From contig NZ_VWSF01000006.1 of the NCBI RefSeq assembly GCF_008629685.1, positions 1 through 64,000 on the forward strand: a DNA stretch of 64,000 bases, given 5' to 3'. The position numbers and the translations under genes were made by a program. The notes under the pieces are model-generated. The model made no database searches, was not told the DNA's origin, and was given only the letters and a program-made list of their open reading frames with translations. Positions 16,554 to 24,422 of the stretch are shown piece after piece; the stretch's first letter is position 1, and each line of letters begins with the position of its first letter. Source of the DNA: Adhaeribacter rhizoryzae. GTDB taxonomy: Bacteria; Bacteroidota; Bacteroidia; Cytophagales; Hymenobacteraceae.

Positions 16554-17120
16554 ATGCTTCGGCAGAAAAAGATTATTCTGGGCGTTTGCGGGAGTATTGC
16601 GGCTTATAAAGCGGCGCTATTAACCCGTTTGCTCGTTAAAGCAGAAGCAGAGGTGCAGGTAATCCTGACCGCCTCTGCTTCTGCTTTTATAACCCCTTTA
16701 ACTTTAAGCACGCTCTCCAAAAAACCGGTATTAACTGAGTTTACCAAAAATGATGGTTCCGGCGAATGGCACAACCACGTAGATTTAGGCCTATGGGCCG
16801 ATGCCCTGGTAATAGCGCCCGCCAGTGCCAATACCCTGGCTAAATTGGCTAACGGCTTTTGCGATAATCTCTTGTCGGCGGTTTATTTATCGGCGCGCTG
16901 TCCGGTTTTTTTGGCACCGGCCATGGACCTGGATATGTATGCCCATCCGGCGGTAACTGCCAACAGGCAAAGACTCCAATCGTACGGCAACACCTTGCTG
17001 GAAGCCGGTTACGGTGAGCTGGCCAGCGGTTTGGTAGGGCAGGGGCGTATGGCCGAACCCGAAGAAATTATCCATGTACTCCAGCAGCACTTCCGCCTTG
17101 CCGACTCCCGCTTCGCTTAA
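16554..17120 (+). CDS. coaC: Phosphopantothenoylcysteine decarboxylase half of CoaBC (CoaC)
   Basis: A 188-residue flavoprotein that decarboxylates 4'-phosphopantothenoylcysteine on the way to CoA. FMN-binding GSIAAYKAA lies at 13-21 and catalytic His75 is in HNHVDL. The two other E. coli Dfp landmarks are changed: Asn125 of PAMN is Asp (APAMDLDMY) and Cys158 of ACGDIG is Ser (LASGLVGQGRM). Those changes may be normal in this phylum. In most bacteria this domain is fused to CoaB. Here a stop at 17118-17120 ends the protein in the linker, and the CoaB half follows in the +1 frame with a 47-bp overlap. Confidence 0.85.
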   Translation: MLRQKKIILGVCGSIAAYKAALLTRLLVKAEAEVQVILTASASAFITPLTLSTLSKKPVLTEFTKNDGSGEWHNHVDLGLWADALVIAPASANTLAKLANGFCDNLLSAVYLSARCPVFLAPAMDLDMYAHPAVTANRQRLQSYGNTLLEAGYGELASGLVGQGRMAEPEEIIHVLQQHFRLADSRFA

Positions 17121-17763
17121 AAACAAAAAAATATTACTTACTGCCGGCCCCACTTACGAGCCGATCGATCCGGTGCGCTTTATTGGGAATCATTCTACCG
17201 GAAAAATGGGTTATGCTTTAGCCGAGGCATTTGCCCGCGCCGGTGGCCAGGTAATATTAGTCAGCGGCCCTACTACTCAAAAAGCCGAGCACCCAGCCAT
17301 TCAGGTTATTCCGGTAACCACCGCCGACCAGATGTATGCCCAGGTAAAACAACACGCCGATGATGCTGATATTTTGGTATTTGCCGCGGCCGTAGCCGAT
17401 TACAAACCCAAAGAAGTTTCGACGGTTAAAGTGAAGAAGAAAGAAGAAACGCTCACGTTGGAACTGGTAAAAAACGTAGATATTGCCAAAACCATTGGCC
17501 AAACCAAAAAGCCGGGGCAGTTTACAGTGGGTTTTGCCCTCGAAACCGATAACGAAGTGGAAAACGCCCGGGCTAAGCTACAGACTAAAAATCTGGATTT
17601 GATCGTTTTAAATTCGTTGCAGGATGTCGGGGCTGGTTTTAAGCACGATACGAATAAAATCACCATCATTCAAAAAGATAAAATAACTATCTTTGATTTA
17701 AAGCCCAAGACCCAGGTAGCGGCCGATATTGTAAATTTTATCTCCGAGAGAATTCATGTTTAA
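17074..17763 (+). CDS. coaB: Phosphopantothenate-cysteine ligase half of CoaBC (CoaB)
   Basis: A 229-residue ligase that joins 4'-phosphopantothenate and cysteine, using CTP in most bacteria. Motifs are complete: ILLTAGPTYEPIDPVRFIG, NHSTGKMGYALAEA, AAAVADYKP, VKKKEETLTLELVKNVDIA and GFALETDNEVENA. The first codon (ATG 17074) lies inside coaC, in the +1 frame, and the first 15 residues (MYSSSTSALPTPASL) make a plausible leader or linker. The frame is also open upstream of this ATG, so a frameshift during translation cannot be excluded. The end overlaps the DUF4835 gene by 8 bp. Confidence 0.85.
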   Translation: MYSSSTSALPTPASLKNKKILLTAGPTYEPIDPVRFIGNHSTGKMGYALAEAFARAGGQVILVSGPTTQKAEHPAIQVIPVTTADQMYAQVKQHADDADILVFAAAVADYKPKEVSTVKVKKKEETLTLELVKNVDIAKTIGQTKKPGQFTVGFALETDNEVENARAKLQTKNLDLIVLNSLQDVGAGFKHDTNKITIIQKDKITIFDLKPKTQVAADIVNFISERIHV

Positions 17764-18661
17764 ATATATATTATGCGGGTTAATATTGTGGTTAGGCTGC
17801 CGGCAAGTGCAAGCCCAGGAACTGCAGTGCGATGTAATTATTAACTCGGATCAGGTGCAAATTCAGGACCGGCGGGTGTTTACCGATATGCGCAACGCGG
17901 TTTCGAATTTTATGAATAACCAGCGCTGGACCAACGAAACTTACCGGCCCGAGGAACGCATTAAATGCCGCCTGCTCATTACTATAACCCAGGCCCCGCA
18001 GATTGGCTCCTACAACGCCATTGCCCAAATTGTAACCAGCCGGCCGGTTTACGGTACCGGGTACGAAACGCCATTGCTGTCGCTCGTAGACCGGAGCTGG
18101 GCGTTTGATTACATCGAGGCGCAGCCGCTGCAATTTTCCGAAAATACTTTTACTTCTAACCTGGCCTCGCTCTTATCTTTTTACGCTTACCTGGTGGTGG
18201 GCATGGACCGCGATAGCTTTGTGCGGCTGGGCGGCTCGCCGTATTACGACCGGGCTTTGCAAATAATGAATAATGCCAGCACCCAGGCGCCGAATACCAC
18301 AGGCTGGAAATCGGCGGACGATACCCGCAGTCGTTACTGGATGCTGAACAATTTGCAGGACCCGCAACTGGAAGGATTCCGGGTGGCGCAATATTTATAT
18401 TACCGGCAAGGCATGGATATTTTTATTCAGAAACCCGAAGATGCCCGGAAGAATATGGTCGAGGCCATAAAAAATATTCAGCAGGTTTTTCAAATCAGGC
18501 CCGGCGCGCCTATTCTGCGTTCTTTCTTCGAAACCAAAGCCGACGAAATTGTATCGGTATTTAAAGGTGCCAACCCACCCGAAAAGCAGGCCGTTTACGC
18601 CATGCTCTCCCAAATAGATCCCACTAATATTACCAAGTACCAAACCATTATCCAGCGCTGA
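17756..18661 (+). CDS. DUF4835 family protein (PorD-like)
   Basis: A 301-residue exported protein. The signal peptide ends near residue 20 (RQVQAQ). The mature part opens with ELQCDVIINSDQVQ and includes the family hallmarks DMRNAVSNFMNNQRWTN and LASLLSFYAYLVVGMDRDSF. It then has a predicted helical C-terminal half. This family is confined to Bacteroidota; some annotations link it to type IX secretion (PorD), which I cannot confirm from sequence. It overlaps coaB by 8 bp and is followed by a nested hairpin region. Confidence 0.85.
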   Translation: MFKYILCGLILWLGCRQVQAQELQCDVIINSDQVQIQDRRVFTDMRNAVSNFMNNQRWTNETYRPEERIKCRLLITITQAPQIGSYNAIAQIVTSRPVYGTGYETPLLSLVDRSWAFDYIEAQPLQFSENTFTSNLASLLSFYAYLVVGMDRDSFVRLGGSPYYDRALQIMNNASTQAPNTTGWKSADDTRSRYWMLNNLQDPQLEGFRVAQYLYYRQGMDIFIQKPEDARKNMVEAIKNIQQVFQIRPGAPILRSFFETKADEIVSVFKGANPPEKQAVYAMLSQIDPTNITKYQTIIQR

Positions 18662-18668
18662 TATTGAT

Positions 18669-18823
18669 AATTATGAATTAGAAATTATGAATTATAAATT
18701 AGGGTTCAGAAAAGAACAAGCCTAAACAATGTGTAATTTTGAACATTGTCTAAACTTAAACTTATTTTTATAGTTCTTCTGAAACAGAGCATAAAATTCA
18801 TTCATAATTTCTAATTCATAATT
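18669..18823. repeat. Nested inverted-repeat element between DUF4835 and the recN operon
   Basis: An exact 24-bp inverted repeat (18669-18692 and 18800-18823; core TTATGAATTAGAAATTATGA) encloses a second pair at 18705-18716 and 18773-18784 (TTCAGAAAAGAAC / GTTCTTCTGAA). Inside that is a third pair (ACAATG near 18726, CATTGT near 18744). The whole 155-bp interval could fold into one long broken hairpin. Confidence 0.7.
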
Positions 18824-18837
18824 CATAATTTAAAGGA

Positions 18838-19065
18838 GTGGGTAAACGGCAGGTAAGAATTTTCCGGAAAGATATTTTGCTCAAAAAAACCGAAATTGAG
18901 GGTGTAACGGGGCACGTAATTATGGCCGATCATGTTGTACACAGCGGGCAAATATTGGCGGTTTCGGATAGTCAATTAGCGTTGCGCGACCCGCGTTTTA
19001 ACAAACATATACTGGAAATTGGTACTATCGAGGAGGTAGTATACGATAAAGAAACTGACTACTAG
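18838..19065 (+). CDS. Small beta-rich conserved protein upstream of recN
   Basis: A 75-residue protein that I do not recognise by name. It opens with basic residues (GKRQVRIFRKDILLKK) and continues with alternating short beta strands (GHVIMADHVVHSGQILAVSDSQLALRDPR..ILEIGTIEEVVYD). This layout recalls small SH3/Sm-like barrels, but no family signature proves it. The likely start is the GTG at 18838, but the purine-rich AAAGGAG directly abuts it, leaving almost no spacing. The start may therefore be leaderless or further downstream. It ends 3 nt before the recN ATG, so it is in the recN operon. Confidence 0.6.
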   Translation: MGKRQVRIFRKDILLKKTEIEGVTGHVIMADHVVHSGQILAVSDSQLALRDPRFNKHILEIGTIEEVVYDKETDY

Positions 19066-19068
19066 TTC

Positions 19069-20721
19069 ATGCTGATTGATCTGAAAATAAAAAACTATGC
19101 TTTAATAGAGCGGCTGGAGATGCAACCTTCGCCGTTGCTGAATATTATTACCGGCGAAACCGGAGCCGGTAAGTCTATTATGCTGGGGGCGATTGGTTTG
19201 CTGCTGGGTAACCGGGCCGATACCAAAATATTGTTTAATAACCAGGAGAAATGCGTGATTGAAGGCGTTTTTGATATTGCCGAATATAACCTCCAGGAGT
19301 TTTTTGCCGAAGCCGATATTGACTTCGACAGTACCTGTATTTTACGCCGCGAAATAACCCCGGCCGGTAAGTCACGCGCTTTTGTAAACGATACCCCCGT
19401 AACCCTCGATACTATCAAATCGCTCGGTTCTAAACTAATGGATATTCACTCGCAGCACGATACCTTGCTGCTGGGCGATACGGGTTACCAGTTAAATTTA
19501 ATTGACTTATACGCAGGCAACACCGCTTTGAAAGAGCAGTACGGCGAGGCTTTCCGGCGGTACCGCAAACTGGAAAGCGACCATAAAAAAATGGAAGCCC
19601 AGCTGGCGCAGTCGCAGAAGGAGCTGGATTATAATGCCTTTTTACTCAACGAGCTAGCCGAAGCCAAACTGCAGCCTGACGAGCAGGAAGAGCTGGAAGA
19701 CCAGCTAAAGCAACTGGAGCACGCCGAAGAAATAAAACTAAAACTTAGCCAGGCCACCCAATATATTTCGGATTCGGAGTTTAATGTGTTGTCGGGATTA
19801 AAAGATGCTACTTACCTGGTGGGGCAACTGACCGAGTACGGCGAGCATTACAGAACCCTGAAAGAACGCCTGGATAGTTGCGCTATTGAACTGGCCGATA
19901 TCTCCGGTGAACTGGAAGATGCCGAACGCATTACTGAAGCTGACCCGGAAAAAACCGAACAGGTGCAGGACCGCCTCAATGTGCTTTACACCCTGCAACG
20001 CAAGCATCAGGCCCATACCAATGCAGAATTATTAGCGATTCAAGCTGATTTGGAAGAAAAAGTAGGCAGCGTACACAGCTTAGACGAAGGATTAGCCGGT
20101 ATTAAAATAGAAATGGAAGCGGCTTTTAAACAGGTCGAAACGCTGGCAACACAATTATCGGAAAGCCGGCAAGCCGTGTTTCGGAAGTTTGAATCGGAGT
20201 TGCATGGTTTATTAGCCGAGTTAGGCATGCCCAATGCGCGCCTGGTTATTCAGCACAATACCGGTGCGCCTACCAATACCGGTATCGATGTAATCAGTAT
20301 TTTATTTAGTGCGAACAAAGGTGCCGCGCCGCAAACCCTAAGCAAAGCCGCTTCGGGTGGGGAGTTTTCGCGGCTGATGCTGTGCGTTAAATATTTATTA
20401 GCCGATAAAACGGCGTTGCCTACCATTATTTTCGATGAGATTGATACGGGTATTTCGGGCGAAGTAGCGGTTAAAGTAGGCCGGATGATGCAGCAAATGG
20501 CAAAGAAACACCAATTGGTAGCTATTTCGCACTTGCCCCAAATGGCCGCCCAAGGCGATGCGCATTATTTTGTTTACAAAGACGATCGCGCCGACCGAAC
20601 CATCAGCCGCATCAAGAAATTATCGGAAGAAGAGCGCATCCGCGAAATTGCCCAGATGATTGCCGGCGCCAACCCCAGCGATACCGCCTACCAGAGCGCC
20701 CGCGAGTTACTGGCCCTTTAG
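19069..20721 (+). CDS. recN: DNA repair protein RecN
   Basis: A 550-residue SMC-like ATPase for double-strand break repair. Walker A GETGAGKS lies at 29-36. A central coiled coil spans roughly 150-370 (KMEAQLAQSQKELD..QEELEDQLKQLEHAEE). The C-terminal signature ASGGEFSRLMLC and Walker B PTIIFDEIDTGISG close the split ATPase head. Length is normal. It shares an operon with the 75-residue protein. A terminator hairpin and gene-border inverted repeats follow. Confidence 0.95.
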   Translation: MLIDLKIKNYALIERLEMQPSPLLNIITGETGAGKSIMLGAIGLLLGNRADTKILFNNQEKCVIEGVFDIAEYNLQEFFAEADIDFDSTCILRREITPAGKSRAFVNDTPVTLDTIKSLGSKLMDIHSQHDTLLLGDTGYQLNLIDLYAGNTALKEQYGEAFRRYRKLESDHKKMEAQLAQSQKELDYNAFLLNELAEAKLQPDEQEELEDQLKQLEHAEEIKLKLSQATQYISDSEFNVLSGLKDATYLVGQLTEYGEHYRTLKERLDSCAIELADISGELEDAERITEADPEKTEQVQDRLNVLYTLQRKHQAHTNAELLAIQADLEEKVGSVHSLDEGLAGIKIEMEAAFKQVETLATQLSESRQAVFRKFESELHGLLAELGMPNARLVIQHNTGAPTNTGIDVISILFSANKGAAPQTLSKAASGGEFSRLMLCVKYLLADKTALPTIIFDEIDTGISGEVAVKVGRMMQQMAKKHQLVAISHLPQMAAQGDAHYFVYKDDRADRTISRIKKLSEEERIREIAQMIAGANPSDTAYQSARELLAL

Positions 20722-20723
20722 GT

Positions 20724-21006
20724 TCGTTATTCGTTGGTCGTTAATCGTTGTTCGGTTTGGGTTAGTGGAGATAGTTTTATACTTTTTAAGGGAAATATTG
20801 GTTAATTAAACCTTATTTCCTTCGGAATATTAAGAGTCTAAAAATCAGATTTAAATTATTTTGGATAATTAAGTAATGCACCTGCTTACCTGGTAGGTGC
20901 ATTTATATTTTTAAGTAACCGGAATATGTTTCAAATTTGGGCATAATTGGTAATATTGTATTTTAAAATCCCAACCGAACAACGGATAACGAACAACGAA
21001 TAACGA
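20724..21006. repeat. Inverted word arrays flanking the recN-fabI gap
   Basis: A 38-nt array (20724-20761, words TCGTTATTCGTTGGTCGTTA..) starts 3 bp after the recN stop. Its reverse complement (20970-21006, with one gap and a few mismatches) ends 4 bp before the fabI ATG. The DNA between holds the recN terminator and presumably the fabI promoter. Confidence 0.75.
20875..20903 (+). terminator. Terminator of the recN operon
   Basis: A 9-bp stem AATGCACCT/AGGTGCATT with an 11-nt loop, followed by TTATATTTTT on the plus strand. Confidence 0.6.
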
Positions 21007-21010
21007 TACT

Positions 21011-21835
21011 ATGGCTTATAACTTATTAAAGGGAAAAAGAGGAATAATATTTGGGGCTCTGGACGAAAAATCTATCGCCTGGAAAGTGGCCCTGCAGGCA
21101 AAAGAAGAAGGCGCTGAATTTGTGTTGAGCAATGCCCCACTGGCCATGCGCATGGGCGAAATAAATAAATTAGCCGAAACCTGTAACGCCCAGGTTATTC
21201 CGGCCGATGCCACCTCGGTAGAAGATTTAGAAAAGCTGTTTACCCAAGCCCAGGAAATATTGGGTGGCAAAATAGATTTTGTTTTGCATTCTATTGGCAT
21301 GAGCCCCAACATCCGGAAAGGCAAAGCTTACGGCGAGTTAAATTACGATTGGTTCCAGAAAACGCTGGATGTATCGGCTTTGTCTTTCCATAAAGTAATG
21401 GCCGTAGCCGAAAAACTGGATGCCATGAACGAGTGGGGTTCTATTGTGGCCTTGTCTTATATTGCCGCTCAACGCGTATTCCCAGATTATACTGATATGG
21501 CCCAAGCCAAAGCTATGCTGGAATCGATTGCCCGCAGCTACGGTTACCGCATGGCCAAGCAGAAAAAAGTACGGGTTAATACTATTTCGCAATCGCCAAC
21601 TAAAACTACGGCCGGCACCGGTGTAGGCGGTTTTGATGTTTTCTATGAGTATTCCGATAAAATGTCGCCGTTAGGTAACGCGCCGGCCGAAGCCTGCGCC
21701 GATTATTGCATTACTTTGTTCTCGGATTTAACCCGCTACGTAACCATGCAAAACCTGCTGCACGACGGCGGCTTCTCCAGCATGGGAATCTCGGAAGATG
21801 TGGTAAACCTGATGACAGCGAACCAGCAAGGATAA
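21011..21835 (+). CDS. fabI: Enoyl-[acyl-carrier-protein] reductase FabI
   Basis: A 274-residue NADH-dependent SDR enzyme of fatty acid elongation. The divergent cofactor loop is GALDEKSIAWKVA. The catalytic pattern Tyr150...Tyr160...Lys167 (SYIAAQRVFPDYTDMAQAK) has the same spacing as Tyr146/Tyr156/Lys163 of E. coli FabI, and SPTKTTAGTGV follows. It reduces enoyl-ACP and is the last step of each elongation cycle. It is probably monocistronic, with a terminator at 21879. Confidence 0.95.
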   Translation: MAYNLLKGKRGIIFGALDEKSIAWKVALQAKEEGAEFVLSNAPLAMRMGEINKLAETCNAQVIPADATSVEDLEKLFTQAQEILGGKIDFVLHSIGMSPNIRKGKAYGELNYDWFQKTLDVSALSFHKVMAVAEKLDAMNEWGSIVALSYIAAQRVFPDYTDMAQAKAMLESIARSYGYRMAKQKKVRVNTISQSPTKTTAGTGVGGFDVFYEYSDKMSPLGNAPAEACADYCITLFSDLTRYVTMQNLLHDGGFSSMGISEDVVNLMTANQQG

Positions 21836-21878
21836 ACAGCTTGTAATTAAGGGTTCCGGAAGTAATTTGCTATTTATT

Positions 21879-21919
21879 AGCAGCCAATATTTAAAAAGTA
21901 TTTTAAAATATTGGCTGCT
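21879..21919 (+). terminator. Terminator after fabI
   Basis: A 14-bp stem AGCAGCCAATATTT/AAATATTGGCTGCT with an AT-rich loop, 44 bp after the fabI stop, followed by TTTAAG. A poly-A run follows on the plus strand. Confidence 0.65.
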
Positions 21920-22113
21920 TTAAGAAATGGTGTTAAGCAAAAAAAAAAGTTTAAGTAATCCATTCGTGTTATTCAGGAAGAATCTAGGTAGTGGACTTGC
22001 TAAATAGGTTCTTCCGGAATAACACGAGTTATTACTAGCAAGCAACTAAGTAAGCTATTAAAAATATAGGATTTAGGTGTTTTTTACAATCAATATTTTT
22101 GACCTTGCCCGGA

Positions 22114-23247
22114 TTATATGGCTGGTGGCTGCCACCAACGCTTAGCTGGTAATTTTTGGTTTAAAATAATGGGTTCTCCAATCTGAGGGGTAGTTACTTG
22201 TACTTGTAAAGCCTTAGCTTTTGCTTGAAGTCTTTCCACGGGTTCGGTCCAGCTATGCATGGCTAAAGTAAAGGCACCCCAATGAATGGGCATCAATATT
22301 TTACCTTTCAGGTCCAGGTGCGCTTGTACCGTTTCTTCGGGCATCATGTGAATATTAGACCATAATTCGTTGTATTGTCCGCACTCCAGCAGTGTAATAT
22401 CAAAGGGGCCGTATTTATTGCCAATTTGTTTAAAGCCCGGAAAATAACCCGAGTCGCCGCTGAAAAATATTGAATCTTGGTGGCCCTGAATAACCCAGGA
22501 GGTCCATAGGGTTTGCATGCGGTCGGTTAAACCCCGGCCAGAGAAATGACGGGCCGGCGTTGATACTAATTTAATTCCCTGCAGCTCGGTTTCCTGCCAC
22601 CACTCCAGTTCAGTAATTTTAGCAGCGGGTATACCCCAGGCTTCTAAGTGCGCGCCAATGCCCAAGGGTACGTAAAAATGGCCTGTTTTCTCTTTTAATT
22701 GCTGTATAGAGCCATAATCCAAATGATCGTAGTGGTCATGCGAAATCAGGATGGCATCAATGGCTGGCAAATCTGCGATAGCAATAGGCAAGGTTTTGCT
22801 GAAACGTTGCGTACCTACAAAAGAAATAGGAGAAGGTGCCTGACCCAGCATGGGATCGAGTAATAAGCGTTTGCCATCAATTTCTATTAAAAAAGCAGAG
22901 TGGCCAAACCAGGTAATGCGGGTAAGGGAATCATTTTTAGCCGCAAACGCCTGCGGGTCTATTTTTTGCACCGGAATAGACCAATTGGGCTGTTGGTTCT
23001 CGTCTTTGTTAAACATGTTGGCGAAAACCTTTACGTATCCGGAGAAATCTAAATCCATGGTAGTTTCTAACTGGTTCTGGAACCGGCCATCTTCGTAGAG
23101 CGCAGAATGTTGGATAGCTGCCAGCCGTTTTCCGGTTGCCTTACCGCCAAACTGAGGAGAACTATTTACAAATATTAGTCCTCCTAAAACTAATAATATA
23201 ATTAAGCCGGCTAAAGTATAAAGTAACACCTTGATAATGCTTTTCAT
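22114..23247 (-). CDS. MBL-fold metallo-hydrolase (UlaG/NAPE-PLD-like)
   Basis: A 377-residue membrane-anchored metallo-beta-lactamase-fold hydrolase. An N-terminal helix (SIIKVLLYTLAGLIILLVLGG) anchors it. The metal ligands appear as SHDHYDHLD, ARHFSGRG and FFSGDSGYFPGF, with LMPIHWGAFTLA near the end. A lipid or phosphoester substrate is typical for the RomA/NAPE-PLD-like branch, but none can be assigned. It is the last gene in the run of minus-strand genes behind the efflux operon. Confidence 0.85.
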   Translation of the reverse strand: MKSIIKVLLYTLAGLIILLVLGGLIFVNSSPQFGGKATGKRLAAIQHSALYEDGRFQNQLETTMDLDFSGYVKVFANMFNKDENQQPNWSIPVQKIDPQAFAAKNDSLTRITWFGHSAFLIEIDGKRLLLDPMLGQAPSPISFVGTQRFSKTLPIAIADLPAIDAILISHDHYDHLDYGSIQQLKEKTGHFYVPLGIGAHLEAWGIPAAKITELEWWQETELQGIKLVSTPARHFSGRGLTDRMQTLWTSWVIQGHQDSIFFSGDSGYFPGFKQIGNKYGPFDITLLECGQYNELWSNIHMMPEETVQAHLDLKGKILMPIHWGAFTLAMHSWTEPVERLQAKAKALQVQVTTPQIGEPIILNQKLPAKRWWQPPAI

Positions 23248-23304
23248 GGATAATACGCCATTAAGCAGGTTGCCTTGGCTATTTAATAGAAGTAATGAAA
23301 TTTG

Positions 23305-23568
23305 TTAAACTTGTGCCACAACAGGGTTCGGAACACTTTTGCCCAGAATAAAATAAACAAAATCGTTTACTGAATTTAAAGGCACTTCATCCGGAATCGT
23401 AATTTTATATTTCTTCTCCACCGCCAATATTATATCAATCAAATCAACTAAATCTAAACCTAATTGATCGAACGATTTGGTTAATAAGCGGGAAACCCGT
23501 ATACCTTTTTGCGCATAAATAAGCTGCGCAACTTCTTGGTAAATAGAACTATAGTTATTTGGATGCAT
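23305..23568 (-). CDS. Acyl-carrier-protein-like protein lacking the Ser attachment site
   Basis: An 87-residue protein with the four-helix acyl carrier pattern (YSSIYQEVAQLIYAQKGI, LGLDLVDLIDIILAVEKKY, ITIPDE). In true ACPs the second helix begins with DSL, and the serine carries 4'-phosphopantetheine. Here the position is Leu40 (LGLDLVD), so the prosthetic group cannot be attached there. It may therefore be a non-modified structural or partner protein. It lies between tetR and the MBL gene on the same strand. The fold assignment is fairly sure; the function is unknown. Confidence 0.65.
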   Translation of the reverse strand: MHPNNYSSIYQEVAQLIYAQKGIRVSRLLTKSFDQLGLDLVDLIDIILAVEKKYKITIPDEVPLNSVNDFVYFILGKSVPNPVVAQV

Positions 23569-23676
23569 GTAAGCTAAAAATAAGAATTTGATGGTATTAA
23601 CTTTTAAGATTTACAAAAGCATACAGACTGGTGAGTTTTAATATTTATAAAGTAAAAGCCAGTATACCTTTTGTAT

Positions 23677-24318
23677 TTATGAATCACCAGCATATTTGAG
23701 GTTGTCTGGGCAATGCTGCTGGCACAAATAATCCAGTATTTTGTGGCCTTCGGCCGAAGCCACCCCCATAATAAAGTTCTTTAGCGTTTGCCGGTAAGTT
23801 TCTTGTAGGTTAAATTTTCCGGCCGGAAATAATTCCGAATCAAAAATAGTTTCTAATTGCCCGGTATACAGGCGCGCAGTAATATCGGCATCTACATCCG
23901 GACGATATAAGCCCGCTGAAATTCCTTGAGCTAAATTGGCTTTAAGATGCTGAATAATGTGTTGTTGCTTGTACGACTGCCATATTAGATAAGCCTGATT
24001 ATGATATTTTTTTAAATCATAAAAAAAAGAAGTATGAAATTGGAGTAACTTCTTGATGATGTTATTTAATTCCAGGCAAAATTCTTCAATGGCATTGGAA
24101 TTACTGGGGGTACATTCAATTTTTATTTCGTTTAGGTAGGTAGTCAACGCTTCTTCTACCAATTGATCTTTGTTTTCGAACCACCTGTAAATAGTTTTTT
24201 TAGACATGCCCAGGTTTAGGGCAATATCATCCATAGAAATAGTTTTGATACCGTATTTTTTAAAAAGCTCAAAAGCTTGCTTTAATATGCGCTCCTTCAC
24301 CACTGTGTTTGTGTCCAT
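23677..24318 (-). CDS. TetR/AcrR family transcriptional regulator
   Basis: A 213-residue regulator. The N-terminal HTH is clear (IKTISMDDIALNLGMSKKTIYRWFENKDQLVEEAL, about 20-55), followed by an all-helical ligand-binding domain with no recognisable subfamily. It sits 3' of the RND operon on the same strand, with a terminator between, so it has its own promoter. It might control the efflux operon or the ACP-like/MBL genes next to it; the sequence does not decide this. Confidence 0.88.
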   Translation of the reverse strand: MDTNTVVKERILKQAFELFKKYGIKTISMDDIALNLGMSKKTIYRWFENKDQLVEEALTTYLNEIKIECTPSNSNAIEEFCLELNNIIKKLLQFHTSFFYDLKKYHNQAYLIWQSYKQQHIIQHLKANLAQGISAGLYRPDVDADITARLYTGQLETIFDSELFPAGKFNLQETYRQTLKNFIMGVASAEGHKILDYLCQQHCPDNLKYAGDS

Positions 24319-24366
24319 GCTGCTTTAAAACTTTTTTATTAGTTGAGTTGCCAAGGTTAGAACTAA

Positions 24367-24408
24367 AAAAACGGGTGCCAATCCTGATAGATTATTGCAC
24401 CCGTTTTT
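24367..24408 (-). terminator. Terminator of the RND efflux operon
   Basis: A 12-bp stem AAAAACGGGTGC/GCACCCGTTTTT with an 18-nt loop and T-tracts, 15 bp after the stop of the permease gene. Confidence 0.8.
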
Positions 24409-24422
24409 AGTTCCGGAATGGC

